Shown: positions 59,056-64,000 of the stretch, piece after piece
How the letters are laid out: each line of letters begins with the position of its first letter
How positions within the stretch are numbered: the stretch's first letter is position 1
Origin: Acidobacteriota bacterium
Lineage (GTDB): Bacteria; Acidobacteriota; Thermoanaerobaculia; Gp7-AA8
Direction of reading: 5' to 3'
Assembly (NCBI GenBank): GCA_021781455.1
Contig: JAJXWV010000007.1
Location: 56,460-120,459, forward strand
DNA length: 64,000 nucleotides
The notes under the pieces: model-generated
What the model saw: the letters and a program-made list of their open reading frames with translations, nothing else
Database searches by the model: none
Told to the model about the DNA's origin: nothing
Program-made: the position numbers and the translations under genes

Positions 59056-59722
59056 CCCCGAACATCAGTTCATCAAATCGATACAGCCCTGATTTTCCAA
59101 TGATTCTTTCCGCCGCCACGACTGCGCCGCGCGCGAAGCCTTCCCGGCCACGAGCTCGATGCGAGATCTCCACCAGGTCGTCCGGCGAATCGAAGAACAG
59201 CGTGTGCAGTCCGAACTCGGCACCGACGCGCGACGAAACGACGGCCGGCTCGAGCTTTCCATCGCTGCCTGACTTCACCTCACCGGCGATCTTGAGCGCG
59301 GTTCCGCTCGGCGCGTCCTTCTTCTGCGAGTGATGCCGCTCCTCGATTCCCGCGGCGTACTGCGGGAATCGCGCGAAGAGCTCGCCGGCCCGCCGCGCCA
59401 GATCGAAGACGATGTTCGCTCCGGGGGAGAAATTCGACGCGTAGACACAACCGATCCCTGCGGCCTCGACGCGTTTCCGCACGTCGTCGATCCGGTCTTG
59501 CCATCCGGTCGTGCCAATGACCAGCGCGATGCGGTGCTCGCAGGCGATCGACACAGCGTGGTCGACTGCTCCCGATTGCGAAAAATCGATCAGCACTTCG
59601 GCGCCGTTGAGGGCCTCCTCCCGCGATGCTTCGAGGATGCAGACCACCTCGTGACCGCGCTCCTTCCCCACGCGCTCGACCGTCTGTCCCATCTTCCCGT
59701 AGCCGTGCAGCGCGATCTTCAT
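58979..59722 (-). CDS. dapB: 4-hydroxy-tetrahydrodipicolinate reductase with repeat-encoded C-terminus
   Basis: The protein has 247 residues. The NAD(P) fold starts MKIALHGYGKMGQTVE. Substrate motifs are IGTTGWQ, SNFSPGANIVFDLARR and EERHHSQKKDAPSGTALKIA. The family normally ends at ...SGLYRFDELMFG, near residue 222. Here about 25 more residues (VAGSPGHQVTGSPGKAAPPG...) are the translation of the octamer repeat, and the TGA lies in it. It reduces the DapA product. The enzyme core looks intact. Confidence 0.93.
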   Translation of the reverse strand: MKIALHGYGKMGQTVERVGKERGHEVVCILEASREEALNGAEVLIDFSQSGAVDHAVSIACEHRIALVIGTTGWQDRIDDVRKRVEAAGIGCVYASNFSPGANIVFDLARRAGELFARFPQYAAGIEERHHSQKKDAPSGTALKIAGEVKSGSDGKLEPAVVSSRVGAEFGLHTLFFDSPDDLVEISHRARGREGFARGAVVAAERIIGKSGLYRFDELMFGVAGSPGHQVTGSPGKAAPPGDSVTR

Positions 59723-59747
59723 TTCTCCACTCCGAAAACTCAGAGAC

Positions 59748-59821
59748 TTTCACCACAGAGACACAGAGAGCACACCGGAGAGATTGGCGAAGCCTCTGCG
59801 TTCTCTGCTTCTCTGTGGTGG
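59748..59821. repeat. CACAGAGA heptamer-like hairpin (lysC-dapB junction)
   Basis: CACCACAGAGACACAGAGAG is inverted as CTCTGCTTCTCTGTGGTG, with an interior GCGAAGCCTCTGCG segment. It lies between lysC and dapB within the operon. Confidence 0.85.
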
Positions 59822-59829
59822 ACGTTCCC

Positions 59830-61203
59830 TCACGCCACCTCCACCGGTACCTCGAAGAGCGCCTGATGCACGGCGCGCACCGCGCGGTCGGCGTCGGCGT
59901 CGTCCACCACGATGCTGAGATTCAGCCCCGACGTGCCAAGGGAGAACATCGACATCTCGATGCCGCGCATGGCGTGGAAGACGCGCGCGCCGACTTCCGC
60001 GTCCTTCATGAGGTGCCGCCCGACCACGGCGATGATGCACTGCCCGTCCAACACCTCGACCTCGGCGATGGGCCGCAGCTCCTCGACGAGCTCGTCCATG
60101 TCGTGCTTCTCGTCGATCGTCACCGAGACCGACACCTCGGAGGTGGTGATGAGGTCCACCGAGATCTCGAGCTCCTCGAACACCGCGAACAGCCGGGCCA
60201 GGAACCCGTGAGCGCCGAGCATCTGGCTCGAGGTCATCTGGACGACGCTGATGTTGCGCTTCAACGCGATCGCCCGCGGGCCGTGGTCGCGGTCGTCGCC
60301 CTGCTCGGTCACGAGCGTGCCCGGACTGGCGACGTTGTGCGTGTTCAGCACGCGCACCGGGATCTTCTGCGCCACCGCCGGCGCGATCGTCTTCGGGTGA
60401 AGCACCTTCGCCCCGAACCACGCCAGCTCCGCCGCTTCGACGTACGAGATGCGGTCGATGACCCTGGCGCCGGGGATGAGCCGCGGATCGCAGGTCATCA
60501 TGCCGTCGACGTCGGTCCAGATCTGGATCTCCTCAGCGCCGATCGCCGCGCCGACGATGGCCGCGCTGTAGTCCGAGCCGCCGCGGCCGAGGGTCGTCGT
60601 GGCGCCGTCGCGCGTGCGGCCGATGAAGCCGCCCATGACCGGAATCAGCTTCCGTTCGATGAGCGGCAGCAGGACGCGCTGCGCGGCGGTCCGCGTCTCT
60701 TCCATCAGCGGCGAGGCCTCCCCGAAGCGGTCATCGGTGATCACGACCTCCTCGGAATCGACGTGCTCGCCCGGCACGGCGCGCATCATCATCGAATAGG
60801 CGAAGAGCACCGAGGAGAGCTTTTCGCCGATGGCCGAGACTTTGTCCTTCGCCCGCGGCGTGATCTCGCCGAGCAGCGCGATGCCCTTGAGGATCGTGTG
60901 GATCTGCTCGATCTGCCTGTCGAGCTGTTTGATGAACGACTCGAAGAAGTCGTACTTCTGCTGCACGAGGCGCATGGCCACGTCCTCGTGACGCTGGCGG
61001 ACCTTGGCGATGATCGAGTTGACGCGCTCGATGTCCGACTCGCGCGCGGCCTCGCTCGCGGCGACCAGATCGTTGGTCACGCCGGCGAGCGCCGAGACGA
61101 CGACGATCGGCTGCCGCCCCTGGCGCTCCGCCACGATGTCGATGGCGTTGGCCACCCGGTCCGCATCGCCGACGGAGGTGCCGCCGAATTTGATGATGAT
61201 CAT
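59830..61203 (-). CDS. lysC: Aspartate kinase
   Basis: The protein has 457 residues. The amino-acid kinase domain begins MIIIKFGGTSVGDADRVA and contains GFIGRTRDGATTTLGRGGSD and the WTDVDGMMTCDPR substrate block. Two C-terminal ACT regions (about 300-457: ISVVQMTSSQMLGAHGFLA, CIIAVVGRHLMKDAEVGAR) suggest allosteric control by an end product. It phosphorylates aspartate at the entry of lysine, threonine and methionine synthesis. It lies between asd and dapB in the lysine operon. Confidence 0.96.
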   Translation of the reverse strand: MIIIKFGGTSVGDADRVANAIDIVAERQGRQPIVVVSALAGVTNDLVAASEAARESDIERVNSIIAKVRQRHEDVAMRLVQQKYDFFESFIKQLDRQIEQIHTILKGIALLGEITPRAKDKVSAIGEKLSSVLFAYSMMMRAVPGEHVDSEEVVITDDRFGEASPLMEETRTAAQRVLLPLIERKLIPVMGGFIGRTRDGATTTLGRGGSDYSAAIVGAAIGAEEIQIWTDVDGMMTCDPRLIPGARVIDRISYVEAAELAWFGAKVLHPKTIAPAVAQKIPVRVLNTHNVASPGTLVTEQGDDRDHGPRAIALKRNISVVQMTSSQMLGAHGFLARLFAVFEELEISVDLITTSEVSVSVTIDEKHDMDELVEELRPIAEVEVLDGQCIIAVVGRHLMKDAEVGARVFHAMRGIEMSMFSLGTSGLNLSIVVDDADADRAVRAVHQALFEVPVEVA

Positions 61204-61227
61204 GAGAGCAACTCGCGCCGGTCCTGT

Positions 61228-61313
61228 AGGGACGCGCAGCAGCGCGTCCGCTCTCCCGTGGGCGGGGGTACGAGAACCAGAGCTGCGGACGCGCTGCTGC
61301 GCGTCCCTACAGA
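61228..61313. repeat. GGACGCGCAGCAGCGCGTCC double hairpin, copy 4
   Basis: Two blocks GGACGCGCAGCAGCGCGTCC and GGACGCGCTGCTGCGCGTCC lie about 40 bp apart in the asd-lysC junction. Confidence 0.9.
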
Positions 61314-61321
61314 CGAGCCAT

Positions 61322-62416
61322 TCATAACATCCCCTTCGCCTCGAGCAGCTCGGCGTTGAGGATCGAGGCGCCGGCGGCGCCGCGGATGGTGTTGTGGACG
61401 AGCGCCACCATGCGGAAATCGAGCAGCGGGCAGGGACGCAGTCGGCCGACCGAGACGCTCATGCCGCGCTCGCGATCGCGGTCGAGGCGCGGCTGCGGGC
61501 GGTCCTGTTCCTCGAGGTAATGGATGGGGCGCAGCGGCGCGGACGGAAGGGCCAGCCGCTGCGGCTCTCCTTCGAACGACTCGAGCGCGGCACGGATGGC
61601 CGCGGCATCGGCGCCGCGCTGGCGCAGCGAAAACGAGATCGTCATCAGATGCCCGTCGATCGTGGCCACGCGATTCGTCTGCGCGGAGATGCGCAGCGGC
61701 GCGTCCTCGAAGCGCTCGCCGGTCCAGCGGCCGAGGATCTTGCGCGGCTCGCTCTCGATCTTTTCCTCTTCGCCGGAGATGTAGGGGATGACGTTGTCGA
61801 GGATCTGGTATGCGCTCACGCCGGCGTACCCGGCGCCGGAGATGGCCTGCATGGTCGTGACGTGCAGCTGGTCGATGCCCCACTGCTTCTCGATCGGCGC
61901 GATGGCCAGGGCCAGTCCCATCGTCGAGCAGTTCGAGTTCGTGACGATGTAACCGTGTCCGCCTCGCCGCCTGCGCTGGTGCTCGATCGCGGCGATGTGT
62001 TCGGCGTTGATCTCGGGAAGCAGGAGCGGAACATCCGCGTCCATGCGGTGATTCTTCGAGTTCGAGAGCACCACCGCGCCGCGCTTCGCGTACGTTTCCT
62101 CAGCCTCGCCGGCGACGGACGAGTCGAGCCCGGAGAAGAGAAGTCGCGATTCCAGCTCTCCGCCGAGCTCCTTGACCGTCAGTGCGGCGGCGAAGTCCGG
62201 GAGGAGCGTTTCCAGCCGCCAGTCGGCCGCTTCGCCGTAACTCTTTCCGGCGCTCCGTTCGGAAGCGACGACCTCGTGAAGCCGGAACCACGGATGGTTC
62301 TCGAGCAGCTGCACGAATCGCTGCCCGACGGATCCGGTGGCACCGAGGACGGCCACCGGGATCCGGTCGGAACGGCCACGCCGGGTATCCGGATGCAACG
62401 GTAGAGTCGCAGTCAT
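61322..62416 (-). CDS. asd: Aspartate-semialdehyde dehydrogenase, archaeal/fungal-type
   Basis: The protein has 364 residues from ATG 62416. The NADP-binding start is VAVLGATGSVGQRFVQLLE. The catalytic Cys is in VTNSNCSTMGLALAIAPI. TMQAISGAGYAGVSA, and the substrate His/Arg blocks near FRMVALVHNTIRG, complete the family. This branch is the archaeal/fungal-type Asd rather than the common bacterial one. It makes aspartate semialdehyde for DapA and is the first gene of the lysine operon. Confidence 0.93.
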   Translation of the reverse strand: MTATLPLHPDTRRGRSDRIPVAVLGATGSVGQRFVQLLENHPWFRLHEVVASERSAGKSYGEAADWRLETLLPDFAAALTVKELGGELESRLLFSGLDSSVAGEAEETYAKRGAVVLSNSKNHRMDADVPLLLPEINAEHIAAIEHQRRRRGGHGYIVTNSNCSTMGLALAIAPIEKQWGIDQLHVTTMQAISGAGYAGVSAYQILDNVIPYISGEEEKIESEPRKILGRWTGERFEDAPLRISAQTNRVATIDGHLMTISFSLRQRGADAAAIRAALESFEGEPQRLALPSAPLRPIHYLEEQDRPQPRLDRDRERGMSVSVGRLRPCPLLDFRMVALVHNTIRGAAGASILNAELLEAKGML

Positions 62417-62496
62417 GCTGAATTGCAAAGCGGATTCTAGGCCGAAATTCGAGGCCGCGGCGCCAGGTGCATGCCCCTTGCCGTAGCATTGCGGCG

Positions 62497-63756
62497 ATGA
62501 CGACGTTTCAGCGCACGCGCTCCGGCGAACGGATGCTTGCCGTCGAAGAGGCGCAGCAGCAAGTGCTCGCAGAAATCGAGCCGCTGGCACCCGAGCGCGT
62601 GAGCCTGACCGACGCGTTCGGCCGCGTGCTTCGCGAGGACGTCGTCGCCGCCCGGGACCTTCCCTCCACCGACAACAGCGCCATGGACGGTTACGCAGTT
62701 CGCGCGGACGACATCGCCGCCGCGAGCCGCGACACACCGGCGATTCTTCGCGTGATCGAGGACATCCCCGCCGGCCGCCTTCCGACGTGCCGCGTCGAAC
62801 CGGGCACTGCCGCTCGAATCATGACCGGAGCCACGGTTCCGGACGGCGCCGATGCCATCGCGCAGGTCGAGATCACCGACGCCGGCGGCGATGAAGTCCG
62901 CGTCTTCGAGCCGGTGCCGCGGGGAACGCATGTGCGGAGGCGCGGCGACGACATACGAGCGGGGAGCATCGTTCTGCGCGCCGGCACGCCGCTTGGCGCC
63001 GCGGAGACGGGTGCTCTCGCCAGCATTCAGCGGCCGGAAGTGATCGTCGGCCGCATGCCGACGGTGGCGATTTTCTCCACGGGCGACGAGATCATCGACG
63101 TCGGCGACCAGCCGCAGGCCGGTCGAGTCGTCAATTCAAATTCCTACGCGCTGGCGTCGTTCGTCCGGCAGGCGGGAGCGATTCCGCGAATGCTCGGCAT
63201 CGTCCGCGACACGCGCGAGGCGACGATTGCGGGCATCGAATCGGCGCTCTCGGCGGATTTCGTGGTCTCGTCCGGTGGCGTCTCCGCCGGCGCCTACGAC
63301 TTCGTGAAGGACGCCCTCGACCACCTCGGCGCGGACACGAAGTTCTGGAAAGTGGCGATGAAGCCCGGGAAACCGGTTGTTTTCTCGCGCCTCCACGACC
63401 GCGTCTATTTCGGGCTGCCGGGGAATCCGGTCTCGTGCATGGTCGCGTTCGTCCTCTTCGTGGCGCCGTCGATCCGGAAGGCGATGGGCCAGACCTCGAA
63501 TCTGCTCCCGCCCGTCGTGAGCATGCGGACGTCGGCTGCCGTCAGGTCGAAAGGCGACCGCCGGAATTACATCCGGGTCCGTGTAGCGGCTCGGAACGGC
63601 GAGCTCGTCGCCTCTCCGATGCCGGCCCAGGGTTCTCACGTCTCGACCTCCATGCTCGGCGCGAACGGGCTGGCGGTGCTGGAGGCGGGAGTCACGCGCG
63701 TGGAAGCGGGGAAGAGCGTCGAGGTCGTCTTGATCGGGCCCATCGGCAGCGATTGA
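62497..63756 (+). CDS. moeA: Molybdopterin molybdenumtransferase
   Basis: The protein has 419 residues from ATG 62497. Motifs are NSAMDGYAVRADD, ARIMTGATVPDGAD, IFSTGDEIIDVG, VVSSGGVSAGAYDFVK and YFGLPGNPVSCMVAF, in canonical MoeA order over domains I-IV. It inserts molybdate into molybdopterin. No other molybdenum cofactor gene is in the window. Divergent from asd, with 80 bp between the starts. Confidence 0.96.
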   Translation: MTTFQRTRSGERMLAVEEAQQQVLAEIEPLAPERVSLTDAFGRVLREDVVAARDLPSTDNSAMDGYAVRADDIAAASRDTPAILRVIEDIPAGRLPTCRVEPGTAARIMTGATVPDGADAIAQVEITDAGGDEVRVFEPVPRGTHVRRRGDDIRAGSIVLRAGTPLGAAETGALASIQRPEVIVGRMPTVAIFSTGDEIIDVGDQPQAGRVVNSNSYALASFVRQAGAIPRMLGIVRDTREATIAGIESALSADFVVSSGGVSAGAYDFVKDALDHLGADTKFWKVAMKPGKPVVFSRLHDRVYFGLPGNPVSCMVAFVLFVAPSIRKAMGQTSNLLPPVVSMRTSAAVRSKGDRRNYIRVRVAARNGELVASPMPAQGSHVSTSMLGANGLAVLEAGVTRVEAGKSVEVVLIGPIGSD

Positions 63757-63819
63757 CGGAGTGCCGGCTTCCAGCCGGCCAGCGGAGTTTGGCGTTCTTC
63801 GGTCGACGAGTGGCGAATG

Positions 63820-63896
63820 CGGTGGTGACGCGGCGAAGCCGCCGAAGGCCGCGTAGCGGCCGCTAAGAATTTAGCGGCGGCCGTCAGGCCGCCCTG
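63820..63896. repeat. Terminal block of the 330-bp element (partial)
   Basis: GCGGCGAAGCCGCC and GCGTAGCGGCCGC are followed by TTTAGCGGCGGCCGTCAGG, as in the ends of copies 1 and 2. The interior is absent, or lies beyond the window. Bases 63757-64000 contain no gene that I can recognise. Confidence 0.65.
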
Positions 63897-64000
63897 GAGT
63901 TTGGACGTCTGGTGGCTAGGCGTTAGCAGCAGCGACGAGTTGGAATGGTGTTGTGGCAAAGGGGGGCGGCGAGATTTGGGGTTCGTTGATCTGCTTGCGG

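Noticed and set aside
59626..61359. 577-residue plus-strand frame opposite lysC
   Set aside because: The translation is His/Asp/Arg-rich and matches nothing. The minus strand has an intact aspartate kinase.

Overview
The window is a high-GC chromosomal segment made almost entirely of core metabolic and cell-envelope genes. It most likely comes from an Acidobacteriota bacterium. The best marker is a secreted VWFA protein of the Acidobacteria-type family (17506-18567). A remnant of a CBM9/DUF5916-type barrel protein, the gap-pgk pair and an archaeal-type aspartate-semialdehyde dehydrogenase fit that assignment, but the class cannot be fixed from sequence alone. I see no prophage, CRISPR array, rRNA or complete insertion sequence. 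There is one tRNA (Pro, CGG).

Layout. 1-3000: a truncated sugar-nucleotide transferase, a CYTH protein and a frameshifted secreted protein. 3.1-8.3 kb: pgk and gapA, divergent from mtnA plus a membrane protein, then a DUF5916 remnant. 8.3-11 kb: an M16 peptidase pair. 11.1-14 kb: deoxynucleoside kinase, panB and panC. 14.3-21.6 kb: an RNB exonuclease, a PxpB-PxpC fusion, the VWFA protein, tRNA-Pro, an S1/P1-type nuclease and a cobalamin adenosyltransferase. 21.7-29.2 kb: a response regulator with repeated linker motifs, a GDPD, a DUF4177 protein, gpmI plus a histidine phosphatase, and argS. 29.2-32.2 kb: a VapBC-type toxin-antitoxin pair, a cold-shock protein, a GNAT and an EEP-nuclease remnant. 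32.2-36.2 kb: a murQ-anmK-nagA-nagB peptidoglycan-recycling operon. 36.2-45.5 kb: an FHA-GAF-PP2C phosphatase, a TPR lipoprotein, miaA, comEC and an RlmD/TrmA-type methyltransferase. 45.7-52.1 kb: sucCD, a secreted carbonic anhydrase, a peptidase-E-like protein, a histidine kinase, rlpA and a lytic transglycosylase. 52.3-55.8 kb: a putative GS-fold amidoligase beside an M15-like peptidase and a class-A beta-lactamase-like protein. 55.9-62.4 kb: a lysine/diaminopimelate operon (asd, lysC, dapB, dapA, dapD, aminotransferase). 62.5-63.8 kb: moeA.

The most striking content is non-coding. Nearly every junction between non-overlapping genes carries a palindromic element. One superfamily is built from two inverted arms of degenerate 7-, 8- or 9-nt tandem units, and the unit sequence differs from locus to locus (CTGAGTN, GTGTCGG, CAGACGA, CCAGGAG, CAATTTT, GGTTGCGC and others). 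Further families are a roughly 167-bp palindrome, a GGACGCGCAGCAGCGCGTCC double hairpin, and a roughly 330-bp multi-hairpin element present twice. Some are nested in each other. Copies sit in frame inside the nucleotidyltransferase, comEC and rlmD-like genes and form the C-terminus of dapB. Many ORFs end inside a repeat, and one repeat unit appears to act as the ribosome-binding site of argS. By contrast, gene pairs that overlap by 4 nt (murQ-anmK-nagA, the M16 pair, gpmI-phosphatase, vapBC, miaA and its neighbours) have no repeat at the junction. This looks like a mobile or actively diversifying palindrome system comparable to Rickettsia palindromic elements and cyanobacterial STRRs.
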